This document shows, one piece after another, positions 37,488 to 46,456 of a stretch of DNA of 64,000 nucleotides (its first letter is position 1; the number at the start of each line of letters is the position of its first letter). Source of the stretch: Abyssibacter sp036156195. GTDB taxonomy: Bacteria > Pseudomonadota > Gammaproteobacteria > Nevskiales > OUC007. The notes under the pieces were generated by a model that did no database searches, had not been told where the DNA came from, and was given only the letters and a program-made list of their open reading frames with translations. Location: positions 184,761 through 248,760 of the forward strand of contig JAYZUZ010000009.1 in assembly GCA_036156195.1 (NCBI GenBank), written 5' to 3'. Both the position numbers and the translations under genes were made by a program.

Positions 37488-38081
37488 TCAGGTCAGCGGT
37501 TTGCGCAGATCCACATCCGGCGCCGACGCAATGGCCTGCACCCAGCGCCCGACCCGGCGATAGCGCGACGCGAGCAGTATCGCACTGCTCGCGGCCCAGA
37601 GCAGTCCAGCCGCGACACCAAACTCCAGCCAGGATCCGAGCACGTACAGCAGCGACAGCATATAGGCGACGGCCAGGCTACCCAGCGCCGCCAGTGAAAT
37701 GCGACCAACCATCTCCCCGGACGTTTCGGTGAGATGGCAATCCACCACGGCGCGACTCAGTGCATTCACGGTGATTCGCTGCGCGGTGCGTCGATTCAGC
37801 ACACTGAGAAAGCGAATCACCCGACCGTCGGTCAGCAGACGCACCTCGACCTGATCACCCACTTGCGCGTCGAACAAGCCGGGGTCCAGCGTCAGCTCGT
37901 GATCAAAGCCGTCTTCATCCTCCAGCCACACGGCATGAAAGGTCACGGGATCAGCCAGGATGTCGTCACCTTCACGACGCCCCGGCCGCAGATGACTGCC
38001 GGAGATTCGCATCGTGACCAGCTCAACCTGGGCGTGACGCTCGTCCACCTTGATCAGATAGGAACGACGGGGCTCGGACAT
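37488..38081 (-). CDS. Membrane protein with N-terminal beta domain, unknown function
   Basis: 197 residues from the ATG at 38081. The first 125 residues are soluble and beta-rich, with many Asp/Glu (WLEDEDGFDHELTLDPGLFDAQVGD) and resemble an NfeD/OB-type fold only loosely. Two transmembrane helices follow (ISLAALGSLAVAYMLSLLYVLG and FGVAAGLLWAASSAILLA). The tail is RYRRVGRWVQAIASAPDV. No family recognised. It lies between dinB and the acyl-CoA dehydrogenase gene on the same strand. Confidence 0.55.
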   Translation of the reverse strand: MSEPRRSYLIKVDERHAQVELVTMRISGSHLRPGRREGDDILADPVTFHAVWLEDEDGFDHELTLDPGLFDAQVGDQVEVRLLTDGRVIRFLSVLNRRTAQRITVNALSRAVVDCHLTETSGEMVGRISLAALGSLAVAYMLSLLYVLGSWLEFGVAAGLLWAASSAILLASRYRRVGRWVQAIASAPDVDLRKPLT

Positions 38082-38195
38082 GACTACGGCACAGAATAAT
38101 GGGACCACCAGCCTAGGGTTACTCCGCCGCTGGTGGCTATCGTAGATTTAACGCCGCACCCTGCGCCGCGTACCGACCCGCCCCGCCAAAACGAA

Positions 38196-38220
38196 CAAGG
38201 CCGCGACAAGCGCGGCCTTG
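38196..38220 (-). terminator. Probable terminator of the acyl-CoA dehydrogenase gene
   Basis: A perfect ten-base inverted repeat, CAAGGCCGCG (38196-38205) and CGCGGCCTTG (38211-38220), with a five-base loop. In the leftward direction it is followed by a short T-rich stretch (TTCGTTTTGG). It lies 48 bases past the stop of the minus-strand gene. Confidence 0.7.
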
Positions 38221-38267
38221 TGGTGCCAGGCCGGCGGATGCGCCGGGCCAGGCCTTGGAGGGACGAA

Positions 38268-40058
38268 TCAGAACGCTGCAGCGTCCAGCGCCATGATGGT
38301 GTCCGCTCCCATCTGCACGCGGGTCAGCAAGGCGCTGTGCTCCGACACGTACTGCTCGGCAAAGAATCTCGCGAGCACGGGCTTTACCGCGTAGAAGTCC
38401 TGCTCGGCCGTGCCGGCATCCAATGTGTCCTGAGCCGTCATCGCCGCCTTCAGCCACATCGTGCCGACAGCGGTGACGGCAAACAGACGCAAGTAATCCG
38501 TCGCCCCGCTGCCCAGATTGTTCGGCGAGGATTGGGCCTGCTCAGCCAGGTACTGGGTGGCTGTCTGCAGCGATGCAAACGCCGCCTGAACCTGCGCAGC
38601 CACGTCCTTGAGGTCATCTCGATCCGACGCGAGAGCCAGCGTTTCAGAGAGCTCCTGGAAGTAGGCCTTTACAGCCCGACCGCCATGCCAGAACAGCTTG
38701 CGACCCACCAAGTCCATGGCCTGCACGCCATTGGTGCCCTCGTACATCATGCTGATGCGGGCATCGCGGGCGATCTGCTCCGCACCCCATTCCACGATGT
38801 AGCCGTGACCGCCATAGCACTGCATGCCCAGGTTGGCGCCGCGGAAGCCCTCGTCGGTGAAGAACGCCTTGATCACCGGGGTCAGCAAGCTGACGATGTC
38901 TTCGGCGCGCGTCCGCGTGGCCTCATCCGGGTGCTTGTGCCGCACATCCAGCATCATGGCGGTGTAGCCCGCGAGCAGGCGACCGCCTTCCACAAAGCTG
39001 CGAATCGTCAGCAACATCTTGCGCACGTCGGGGTGCACGAGAATGCCGTCGGCTGGCTTGTCCGGATCCTGCGGACCCGTCAGGGCGCGGCCCTGGATAC
39101 GCTCTTTCGCGTACGCCGTGGCGTACTGATAAGCCAGCGCCGCCTTGGCCAACCCCTCGACACCCACGCCGAGGCGCGCAGCGTTCATCATCGTGAACAT
39201 GGCTTTAAGGCCGCCATGCTCGGCGCCAATCAGATAGCCCGTCGCGCCTTCGTAGTTCATGACACAGGTGGCCGAGGCCTTAATGCCCATCTTGTGCTCG
39301 ATGGAGCCACACTTCAGCGAGTTGCGATCGCCCAGCGAGCCGTCATCGTTCACCAGATACTTGGGCACGATGAACATCGAAATGCCCTTTGTGCCGGCCG
39401 GTGCATCCGGCAATTTGGCCAGGACCAAATGGACGATGTTTTCGCTCATCTCATGCTCACCGCAGGAGATGAAGATCTTGGTGCCGGTAATGGCGTAGCT
39501 CCCGTCGCCGTTGGGCTCGGCGCGGGTCTTGAGCATGCCCAGATCCGTCCCGGCATGCGGCTCGGTGAGGTTCATCGTGCCGGTCCACTCGCAGGTAGAC
39601 ATCTTCGGCAGGAACTTGGCCTTCTGCTCCTCGGTGCCCCAGGTCTGGATCGCGCTCACCGCACCATGGGTGAGCGAGGCGTACATGTACCAGGAGTGGT
39701 TGGCCGCCGAGAACATTTCGTCCACCAGCACTGCCACGAGATGGGGCATGCCCATGCCGCCAAATTCTTCGGCTGCATGCAGCGTCGCCCAGCCGGCTTC
39801 CTTGTACTGGTCGAACGCGCCCTTGAACCCCTCCGGCAACGAGACAACGCCGTCCTCAAGCTTGGCGCCTTCGGCATCACCGATCTGGTTGAGCGGATGC
39901 ACCACCTCCGAGGCCAGCTTGCCGGCCTCCTCGAAAACGGCGTCGATGGTATCGGCGGTTGCGTCGTCGTAGCCCAGCGTCTCGCGCAGCGCATCGAATT
40001 TGAGAACCTCGTTGACGACGAAGCTCATGTCGCGAACGGGGGCTTTGTAGTCAGCCAT
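38268..40058 (-). CDS. Acyl-CoA dehydrogenase with C-terminal extension
   Basis: 596 residues, the length of the longer acyl-CoA dehydrogenases that have an added C-terminal domain. Motifs include WTGTMNLTEPHAGTDLG and ITGTKIFISCGEHEM (FAD region), GIKASATCVMNYEGATG and MMYEGTNGVQAMDLVGRKL, whose Glu is the usual catalytic base. It oxidises acyl-CoA to the trans-2-enoyl-CoA, the first step of beta-oxidation, passing electrons to ETF. The N-terminus MADYKAPVRDMSFVVNEVL is characteristic of this subgroup. It stands alone; substrate chain length is not evident. Confidence 0.92.
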   Translation of the reverse strand: MADYKAPVRDMSFVVNEVLKFDALRETLGYDDATADTIDAVFEEAGKLASEVVHPLNQIGDAEGAKLEDGVVSLPEGFKGAFDQYKEAGWATLHAAEEFGGMGMPHLVAVLVDEMFSAANHSWYMYASLTHGAVSAIQTWGTEEQKAKFLPKMSTCEWTGTMNLTEPHAGTDLGMLKTRAEPNGDGSYAITGTKIFISCGEHEMSENIVHLVLAKLPDAPAGTKGISMFIVPKYLVNDDGSLGDRNSLKCGSIEHKMGIKASATCVMNYEGATGYLIGAEHGGLKAMFTMMNAARLGVGVEGLAKAALAYQYATAYAKERIQGRALTGPQDPDKPADGILVHPDVRKMLLTIRSFVEGGRLLAGYTAMMLDVRHKHPDEATRTRAEDIVSLLTPVIKAFFTDEGFRGANLGMQCYGGHGYIVEWGAEQIARDARISMMYEGTNGVQAMDLVGRKLFWHGGRAVKAYFQELSETLALASDRDDLKDVAAQVQAAFASLQTATQYLAEQAQSSPNNLGSGATDYLRLFAVTAVGTMWLKAAMTAQDTLDAGTAEQDFYAVKPVLARFFAEQYVSEHSALLTRVQMGADTIMALDAAAF

Positions 40059-40123
40059 GGTCTGGACTCCTTAGGGTCTAGTGTGAATGTCTCGAGTTCC
40101 CGCAGCGCGCGGGAGCCCAAAAG

Positions 40124-40750
40124 TCAGGATTCGCGCAAGCGCTCCCCAAAATAGGCGCGCAGCTTCTCCAGCTTGGGCTGCGCTGCTGCCTGGATATACC
40201 CCTCTCCAGGATTGAGCGCCGCGTAGTTCTGGTGATACGCCTCTGCTTCGAAGAACTGCTCCAGCGGCTCCAGGCGGGTGACGATCTTGCGGCTGAAGAT
40301 GCCCGCATCGGTTAGCTGCGCGATATAGCGCTGGGCGACCTCCCGCTGTCGATCATCTGCGTAGAAAATCGCAGAGCGATACTGGGTGCCCATGTCATTA
40401 CCCTGACGGTTCAGCTGCGTCGGGTCATGCGCCACCGCAAAGAAAATCCGAAGAATCTCTCCGAAGCTGGTCTGCGACGGATCGTAGGTAATCTGCACGA
40501 CTTCGGCATGCTCGGTCTCGCCCGTGCACACCGTCTTGTAGTCCGCCGTCTCCGCCGACCCCCCGGAGTAGCCGGAAACCACTTGTTTCACGCCGGCCAG
40601 CTCACGATAAACCGCTTCGACACACCAGAAACAACCGCCCGCCAGCACAGCCAGCAACGGAGAGCCGGCGGCATCCGGACCGGGGTCATAATCCGGAGCG
40701 GGCACGTCCTTGGGCGAGACAGTCAGGCTGGTTCGGGCGAACAGACTCAT
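40124..40750 (-). CDS. msrA: Peptide methionine sulfoxide reductase MsrA
   Basis: 208 residues from the ATG at 40750. The catalytic motif GGCFWCVEAVYREL has the nucleophilic Cys, with VSGYSGG, YKTVCTGETEHAEVV and DPTQLNRQGNDMGTQYRS downstream. It reduces methionine-S-sulfoxide in oxidised proteins. The N-terminal 33 residues (SLFARTSLTVSPKDVPAPD) resemble the E. coli-type MsrA extension. There is no signal peptide. The upstream part of the frame is not conserved-looking and was left out. Confidence 0.94.
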   Translation of the reverse strand: MSLFARTSLTVSPKDVPAPDYDPGPDAAGSPLLAVLAGGCFWCVEAVYRELAGVKQVVSGYSGGSAETADYKTVCTGETEHAEVVQITYDPSQTSFGEILRIFFAVAHDPTQLNRQGNDMGTQYRSAIFYADDRQREVAQRYIAQLTDAGIFSRKIVTRLEPLEQFFEAEAYHQNYAALNPGEGYIQAAAQPKLEKLRAYFGERLRES

Positions 40751-40879
40751 GGGCGTTGGGCACAGCGGGTGCTGAAGTACGGCCGCGTATATTATCGCCA
40801 CCGCCCGCGTATTGCGCGGCGAACAAGTTCGGCGCCGCCGTGGTGACCGGATTGCATGGATCAACAAGGGGACCGCGAC

Positions 40880-41296
40880 ATGGAATACGGCAAAGCGTTT
40901 ATCGGTGGATTTCTGGCCACGTTGATTTTTCACCAGGGTGTCTACGCCCTGTTCTTCGCCGTCGGCGCCGACCTGCCCGCGCCGCCGTTCAACATGACCG
41001 CAACCGCACCGTTGGGCATTCCCGCCGTGTTGTCGCTAGCGTTCTGGGGCGGTGTCTGGGGCATTCCGATCTGGCTCATGATCCGAAACGCCCGTTCTGC
41101 CGGCTACTGGGGTCGCGCCCTGGTGCTGGGAGCGTTACTGCCCAGCGCCGTGGCGTTGTTCATTGTCTTCCCAATCAAGGGACTGGGTGTGGCCGGTGGC
41201 TGGAACCCACAGGTCATCATCGGCGCACTCATCCTGAACGGTGCCTGGGGCATCGGATTGGCGCTGTTCATGCGCCTGACGACTGCGCGCAGCTAA
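40880..41296 (+). CDS. Small four-helix membrane protein
   Basis: 138 residues from the second ATG (40880), with four hydrophobic segments (AFIGGFLATLIFHQGVYALF, GIPAVLSLAFWGGVWGIPIW, ALVLGALLPSAVALFIVFP, VIIGALILNGAWGIGLALF). Loop residues (GADLPAPPFNMTATAPLG, NPQVI) recall small conserved inner-membrane proteins of proteobacteria. Function unknown. An ATG 24 bases upstream is also possible. It is convergent with the solute-binding protein gene. Confidence 0.7.
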   Translation: MEYGKAFIGGFLATLIFHQGVYALFFAVGADLPAPPFNMTATAPLGIPAVLSLAFWGGVWGIPIWLMIRNARSAGYWGRALVLGALLPSAVALFIVFPIKGLGVAGGWNPQVIIGALILNGAWGIGLALFMRLTTARS

Positions 41297-41314
41297 GCCG
41301 CGCACGCTCCAGCC

Positions 41315-41348
41315 AGCCCCCTCGTCATCGCTGTCGATGACGGGGGCT
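41315..41348. terminator. Long hairpin between convergent genes
   Basis: A near-perfect inverted repeat, AGCCCCCTCGTCATCG (41315-41330) against TCGATGACGGGGGCT (41334-41348) with a three-base loop, lies in the 60 bp between two convergent stops. It has no T-run, so it may stop transcription only partly or stabilise the 3' ends of both messages. Confidence 0.55.
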
Positions 41349-41355
41349 GCGCATC

Positions 41356-42162
41356 CTAGCTGCCTCGGTAGCGATCCAGCGTACCGGCGATGTGGCCCGC
41401 CGATTCCAGCCGGTCCAGCGCGGCATTCATGGCAGTCACCTGCTCGGCGCTCACGCTCTCGCGGGAGAACATGAATGTCACCGTACCGGCATGCACATGC
41501 CCGCGTAGCTGTTCGATGGCCTCGCCCAGCCCGGTCCGGCGCAACACGGCGCTGGCCACGTAGGGGTCGCCAATCACCACATCCACAAGGCCCTCTTCGA
41601 GATGGCGGTAATTCGCCTCCGGCACGGGTGCCGCGATGATCTGCGCATCGAACTGGGGGTCAGACAGCAAGGCCTGGACACCGTCGCCATAGTAGTAACC
41701 GTCGGTAATGCCGATGCGCTTACCGTCGGTTAACAGGGCTTCCAGCGAGGTGCCCTGGTACATCTGCGCCTTGGCCTGCTGTGCAAACAGCGCAAAGGAT
41801 TCATCACGATACGGCTCGGAAAAATGGGCGAAATCCCGGCGATCCGCCGTGGGTGTCGCGGCCATCAGCACATCGATTTCTCCAGCGCGCAGCTCGTCAA
41901 GCAGGGCGACCCAGTTCCCCTTGTGGAAGCGGACCTCACAGTCGGCGGCTTCGCCCATCTGGCGCACCAGGTCGACATCAAGCCCTGTGATCCGGCCTTC
42001 CAGCGTTTCGTAACTGTAGGGTTCCCACGGATCCCAACCCACCGTCAGCATGCACGCTGGGGAGGCAGCCTCAGCAGAGGCAGCGCTTGTCTCGGTGGCG
42101 GCAGGCTGACAGCCGACCAGTAGGCTGAATCCGGCCATTGCCGGCAGCATCCATCGCGTCAT
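41356..42162 (-). CDS. Family 3 extracellular solute-binding lipoprotein
   Basis: 268 residues. The N-terminus GFSLLVGCQPA has a lipobox, so it is probably anchored to a membrane. The SBP_bac_3 fold is seen in LTVGWDPWEPYSYETLEGRITGLDVDLVRQMGE, FHKGNWVALLDELRAGEIDVLMAATPTADRRDFAHFSEPY and VVIGDPYVASAVLRRTGLG. Such proteins bind amino acids or similar ligands for ABC import or for signalling. No permease or ATPase gene is adjacent, so it could be an orphan binding protein. Confidence 0.87.
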   Translation of the reverse strand: MTRWMLPAMAGFSLLVGCQPAATETSAASAEAASPACMLTVGWDPWEPYSYETLEGRITGLDVDLVRQMGEAADCEVRFHKGNWVALLDELRAGEIDVLMAATPTADRRDFAHFSEPYRDESFALFAQQAKAQMYQGTSLEALLTDGKRIGITDGYYYGDGVQALLSDPQFDAQIIAAPVPEANYRHLEEGLVDVVIGDPYVASAVLRRTGLGEAIEQLRGHVHAGTVTFMFSRESVSAEQVTAMNAALDRLESAGHIAGTLDRYRGS

Positions 42163-42384
42163 TGTTCTCCTCCTTGCTCGGTCCGCGGCCCAGGACGCTC
42201 TGCTGGCGTTGTGTGATGCGACCGCAAAACCAGTCTATGCCTCTCGCGCCCCCGGGGGTAGCCAATCGCTACCCGCCGGTTCCTAACGAGATGCGCAGCC
42301 CCTGCCATTGGTTGCAATCTGAACGAAGCCGCAGCGATGACAGGACCGGGGCATACTCGAACCGAACCCCTGAAGCGCACCGCC

Positions 42385-42861
42385 ATGCAACTGCCTCACC
42401 TTTGCCCGGTCGCACTCCTCGCCCTAACGTTGCTCAGCTGTTCGGAAACAGCGCCGCAGCCCCCTTCGCCCAGTGCCGATCTCTCGCCGCGCGAGGTTGT
42501 CGAGACCGTACTCACGGCATTGCGGACCAATGACGACCCCGTCGAAGATGCCGGCATCGCCACCGCATACGCCTTTGCCGCACCCGGCAATCGCGCTCAA
42601 ACCGGGCCGCTGCCCCGCTTTACCGCCATGGTCCGACACGGCTATGCACCGCTGTTGAACCACCGCACATCGGAGATCGGGCCGCCGGTGACTGCGGAGG
42701 GCCGACAGATGTTTCCGGTCCGGGTGTATCCGGTGGAAGGGGCTGTGCGGCTCTATCTCTTCGTGCTGGCCCAGTCTGATCAGGCTAGCTGCCAGGGCTG
42801 CTGGCTCACGGAAGCGGTGATCGACCGCAGTGATCAACTTCCCCCGGAAGTCGCCGCCTGA
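42385..42861 (+). CDS. DUF4864-like lipoprotein
   Basis: 158 residues from the ATG at 42385, with a lipobox in ALLALTLLSCSE. The mature domain carries SPREVVETVLTALRTNDDPVEDAGIATAYAFAAPGNR and later MVRHGYAPLL, YPVEGAVRLYLF, which fit DUF4864 (small NTF2-like fold). The SCQGCW cysteine pair may be structural. Function unknown. The 222 bp upstream, shared with the divergent binding-protein gene, hold no recognised site. Confidence 0.65.
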   Translation: MQLPHLCPVALLALTLLSCSETAPQPPSPSADLSPREVVETVLTALRTNDDPVEDAGIATAYAFAAPGNRAQTGPLPRFTAMVRHGYAPLLNHRTSEIGPPVTAEGRQMFPVRVYPVEGAVRLYLFVLAQSDQASCQGCWLTEAVIDRSDQLPPEVAA

Positions 42862-42954
42862 GCGCTCGGGTCGGCGGACCGACTCCGTCCAAGCCTGCCC
42901 CGATCCTGACCACCGCCCTCTGCTGATTGACAGCGACCCGGCGCCGGTAGCGGC

Positions 42955-43671
42955 CTAGTAATCGCGCCGAGGGCGCAGGTACGGGTCGTCCGTCAGGGTG
43001 AAGGGCACTTCACGCCCCACGAGTGCCTCCAGCATCCGCAGCTCCAGATCGCTGTGATCGACAAAGGGCGCGGGCACGATCCACTGCCCTTGCTCGGGGC
43101 GAGCCAGTACGTAGCGCGGCGCATCATGGTGGGTTGCGGTAATCCGCTCTACCGCCGCGGGTTCTGCCACCGCAGAGAGTTCGGTCGTGCCATAGCAGGT
43201 GCAGAGATAGGAGCGCTCCGTTTCCGTGCTCGCGTAAACCCCCGTGCCCCGCACGCCAATGGTGGCAATGGGGGTGTGAATGGTCAGCGTCTGCCGCGTG
43301 CGGCGCCCGAAGACGGACAGCATCGCGCCCGTAATGAGTCGCAGCGTCTGCTTGGCCTGCCCCAAGCCCAGCTGAACGCGAGTCCGGCGCCGGATGAGCA
43401 AGGCATCCGAACCCACCACGGCAACCAGCTCCCCTTGCTCGCCGGTCTCGATGCGGTCATCCGGGCCCAGGGCTGTGCCGCGCGTTGCGGGCTGGCCGTT
43501 GATCCACACATCGCCGACCACGCGAAAAACCGACTGGTCCGGTGGCAGGCGCTCCGGCACCTGACCCAGTGGTCCCGCCTGCAGGCTGCGCGGCCATCCA
43601 GCGCCCAGCCAGCCGCAGGCCAGTGCCTGGATCAGCCAGCGCCTTCGTGCTTCGTTCTCCACGCTCGTCAT
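42955..43671 (-). CDS. FecR-domain periplasmic protein
   Basis: 238 residues from the ATG at 43671. The N-terminus ARRRWLIQALACGWLGAGWPRSLQA is a signal of twin-arginine type or a simple hydrophobic signal. The FecR domain has VFRVVGDVWINGQPATRGTALGPDDRIETGEQGEL, VVGSDALLIRRRTRVQLG and HTPIATIGVRGTGVYA. FecR-like proteins act in signalling or as periplasmic carbohydrate-binding modules. It is divergent from the permease gene below, 118 bp away. Ends with a short basic stretch RPRRDY. Confidence 0.83.
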   Translation of the reverse strand: MTSVENEARRRWLIQALACGWLGAGWPRSLQAGPLGQVPERLPPDQSVFRVVGDVWINGQPATRGTALGPDDRIETGEQGELVAVVGSDALLIRRRTRVQLGLGQAKQTLRLITGAMLSVFGRRTRQTLTIHTPIATIGVRGTGVYASTETERSYLCTCYGTTELSAVAEPAAVERITATHHDAPRYVLARPEQGQWIVPAPFVDHSDLELRMLEALVGREVPFTLTDDPYLRPRRDY

Positions 43672-43789
43672 CCTGAATCTGAACACCCCGCATGGACGGT
43701 AGCAGCCGCCGGATCACGGAGCGATGGTCTGGCTGCCGCAAGCTCGCTATGCTGCCGGCGTTCGGGGACAACAATCACAAGGGGAGACC

Positions 43790-45139
43790 ATGAACAACAC
43801 CCGTGCCCGCGAGCAGGCGGGTTGGCGCTGGGGCGTCTTCACGCTGCGCGTGCCGTTTCTGCACACCCGGCTGTACTGGCAGGAGTTCCTGCAGGGCCTG
43901 TTCGTCTCAGCCGCAACAGGGCTGGCACTGGTCCCACTGATGACTGGCGTGTTCGGCCTGACCTTCGAAGAGGCAGTGGCCTGCTCACTGATCCACGCGT
44001 TTCTGATCTCCTCAGCGTCGATCATCTTTGGAGAGCCCTATGCGCCTGGCTGGGTCACACCTGCGCTGCCGTTGGTCCTGGCCGTCGTCATCGGCGAGAT
44101 GAGCGACCCGGTGGAACGCTGGCAGGCGATGACGGCCATGTCGCTGGACTTTGCGGCACTGGTGCTCATTCTCGGCATCACCGGCCTGGGCAAGCGATTC
44201 ATGGTGTGGCTGCCCGACACGCTGAAGGCCGGCATCATTCTTGGCGCCGCCATCGCAGCGTTCAAGCGCGTGTTCATCGACGATGCCGAACGCTTTCTGC
44301 ATGTGCAGCCTATCGCCACCACCGTGGCCTGCGCGCTGTGCCTGATCATCACCTTCTCGCTGCCGTTGCAGGCCCTGAAGGAACGCCACCGCTGGCTGGC
44401 GCTCATCGGTGCGCTCGGACTCTTGCCGGGCTTTCTTGCGGCCGCCATCGTCGGCCCCTTGGTTGGCGAGGTCGACTACGACATTCAGTGGGGCATTCTG
44501 ATTCCACCCTTCGCTGACCTCTGGGCAAAGGTGTCTCCGTTTTCGATCGGCTGGCCCAGCGTGGAGCTGTTTATCCAGGTCATGCCGCTGGCGCTGATGA
44601 CGTACATCATGTTGTTTGGCGACCTGGTGACGGGCAATGAAGTCATTCGCGAAGCGGCAAGCGACCGGCCGGATGAGCATGTCGACATCAATCCCACTCG
44701 CTCGCATCTGTCGGTCGGCATCCGCAACGCCATCATGGGTGTGGCCGCACCGTTCTTTCCCACCCAGGGTGCGATGTGGACGGGCGTGCATGTCATCATC
44801 GTCCAGCGCTGGCGCCAGGGCCGGGCAGGCATGGACAGCCTGCACAGCGGTATTGCCTCGTACTATCTGATGGGCCTGCCCATCATCTTCCTGCTGCTGC
44901 CGCTGCTCACAGGCCTCAAGCCGCTCATGGGCATTGCCCTGTCGCTGACGCTCATCCTGACCGGGTTTGCCTGCGCCTATGTGGCCATGGCGATTCCGCG
45001 AGAGCCGGCGGAACGCGGCACGGTGCTGCTCACAGGCATGGCGATCGCCCTGTTCGCGCCCTGGATTGGTCTGCTCGTGGGTATCGTCGCCACATTGGCG
45101 ATTAGCGGCTGGTCGCGTCGGGACCCGCAGACGCCCTGA
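43790..45139 (+). CDS. Multi-pass permease, NCS2/SulP-like
   Basis: 449 residues from the ATG at 43790 (GGGGAG upstream), with about 12-14 hydrophobic segments. Sequence features such as GLFVSAATGLALVPLMTGVFGLTFEEA, APGWVTPALPLVLAVV, GFACAYVAMAIP and the half-helix Ser/Asp/Asn region recall the purine/anion transporter fold (NCS2 and SulP). The substrate cannot be inferred. The coupled beta-barrel gene starts two bases after the stop, suggesting a joint role in uptake or export of one compound. Confidence 0.75.
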   Translation: MNNTRAREQAGWRWGVFTLRVPFLHTRLYWQEFLQGLFVSAATGLALVPLMTGVFGLTFEEAVACSLIHAFLISSASIIFGEPYAPGWVTPALPLVLAVVIGEMSDPVERWQAMTAMSLDFAALVLILGITGLGKRFMVWLPDTLKAGIILGAAIAAFKRVFIDDAERFLHVQPIATTVACALCLIITFSLPLQALKERHRWLALIGALGLLPGFLAAAIVGPLVGEVDYDIQWGILIPPFADLWAKVSPFSIGWPSVELFIQVMPLALMTYIMLFGDLVTGNEVIREAASDRPDEHVDINPTRSHLSVGIRNAIMGVAAPFFPTQGAMWTGVHVIIVQRWRQGRAGMDSLHSGIASYYLMGLPIIFLLLPLLTGLKPLMGIALSLTLILTGFACAYVAMAIPREPAERGTVLLTGMAIALFAPWIGLLVGIVATLAISGWSRRDPQTP

Positions 45140-45141
45140 CG

Positions 45142-46005
45142 ATGGGCACGTGCCCAGGCCAGGCTCACAAGGCGGCCGGCTGCTTCGCGCTGGCCATCCT
45201 GCTGTGGGCCTGCCTGGGCGGGTGCGCCCTTGCCAGCGACTGGCGCTGGCAAGGGGATAACGGCCTCCAGCTCGACGACAATGCAGGCTTGGCATCCGAT
45301 GGCACCCGGCAACGCCGCACCGCGATCGTCAGCCAACGCCTGAACGGCCGACGACCATTGCTGCGCGCGCCTCATCACGCCGTGGACTCCGCCATTGGCC
45401 TGCACCTAGCCCAGGCGCTGCGCTACCCCGGTCTATCCCATCTGGACGCCCAGCTCGGCCTCGGCTGGCACTGGCAACCCGGCGCAGGATTCCATGCCAC
45501 GCAATGGGGGCTTGAGCTCCGCGGAGGCGCACGCTGGTCCGTCGATACCGCACGCGATGGTTGGCTCGCCCAACTGACGGCGAGCGCACAGCAACAGCTC
45601 ACGACACGGTTGCGCAGCAAGTGGCGGCTCAACGGCCGGTGGCAAGAGGCCCAGGCGGCGGCGTTCAGCACGGGTCTGCATCAGCTATCGCTGCAGCTGG
45701 ACTGGTTACACCACCCGCGCCAAGTCCTCTACCTACGTGTAGAGGGGCTGGAGGGCTCGTTCACCACCACCGTCACCGGCATGCCCGCACGACCGGGCTC
45801 GGGCGCGGAGGACCGGGCCTTCGACCCACAGGGTGAACGGGCCTATCGCCGCCATGGCGCAGGTACCGGCTGGCTGCTTGGACTCAACCGGTCCCTGTCA
45901 CAGCAACTGGTTGTGGACGCCGCCGTCCACCACGTGCGCCTGCACCAGGCCGACACCGGCTATCAACGGACGCAATGGATGCTGAACCTGCTGTATCGGC
46001 TGTAG
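45142..46005 (+). CDS. Predicted outer-membrane beta-barrel protein
   Basis: 287 residues. The signal (GCFALAILLWACLGGCALA) is followed by repeated amphipathic strands (HLDAQLGLGWHWQPGAGFHA, TQWGLELRGGARWSVD, RTQWMLNLLYRL). A single Cys in the signal region gives an alternative lipobox (LGGCALA). No family recognised. It starts two bases after the permease stop codon, so the two are almost certainly co-translated. It may give the permease access through the outer membrane. Confidence 0.6.
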   Translation: MGTCPGQAHKAAGCFALAILLWACLGGCALASDWRWQGDNGLQLDDNAGLASDGTRQRRTAIVSQRLNGRRPLLRAPHHAVDSAIGLHLAQALRYPGLSHLDAQLGLGWHWQPGAGFHATQWGLELRGGARWSVDTARDGWLAQLTASAQQQLTTRLRSKWRLNGRWQEAQAAAFSTGLHQLSLQLDWLHHPRQVLYLRVEGLEGSFTTTVTGMPARPGSGAEDRAFDPQGERAYRRHGAGTGWLLGLNRSLSQQLVVDAAVHHVRLHQADTGYQRTQWMLNLLYRL

Positions 46006-46081
46006 CCCCCGGGCAACCACCCTGGGGAATCGCCCTGTCATTCCCTAGACTAAGCAGCCACCTACTGCAGGATCGTCTGAG

Positions 46082-46456
46082 ATGTCCAACCCCTGGCTGA
46101 TGCTGGCTGCGCTGTTCGGTTTTCTGGGTGTCGCGCTGGGCGCCTTCGGTGCGCATGCGCTGCGCGCCCGTTTATCGCCGGACATGCTGCGGGTGTGGGA
46201 AACCGCTGTGAACTACCAGTTTTGGCACGCCCTGGCGCTGCTGGGCGTGGGCCTGCTCGTCCTGCGGACGCAGTCGGCGTGGCTAACGGCAGCGGGCAGC
46301 CTGTTTGCGTTGGGGCTGTTGCTCTTCTCCGGCAGCCTCTACGCCCTGGCCTTATCCGGCATCCGCCCGCTGGGCGCGATTACACCCATCGGTGGAGTCT
46401 TGCTGCTCGGCGGCTGGCTCTGCCTGCTGGCGGCCTCAGCCCGACTGTCAGGCTGA
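46082..46456 (+). CDS. DUF423 membrane protein
   Basis: 124 residues with four transmembrane segments. The motif GAFGAHALRARLSPDMLRVWETAVNYQFWHALALL is diagnostic of DUF423 (E. coli YgdD). It is a small inner-membrane protein of unknown function. It overlaps the last nine bases of the convergent membrane-protein gene. GGATCG precedes the ATG by about eight bases. Confidence 0.92.
   Translation: MSNPWLMLAALFGFLGVALGAFGAHALRARLSPDMLRVWETAVNYQFWHALALLGVGLLVLRTQSAWLTAAGSLFALGLLLFSGSLYALALSGIRPLGAITPIGGVLLLGGWLCLLAASARLSG

Noticed and set aside
38133..40154. 673-codon plus-strand frame
   Set aside because: Antisense shadow of the acyl-CoA dehydrogenase, which has full catalytic motifs.
44012..45295. 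427-codon minus-strand frame
   Set aside because: Antisense to the NCS2-like permease; shadow of hydrophobic codons giving Gln/Arg/His-rich protein.
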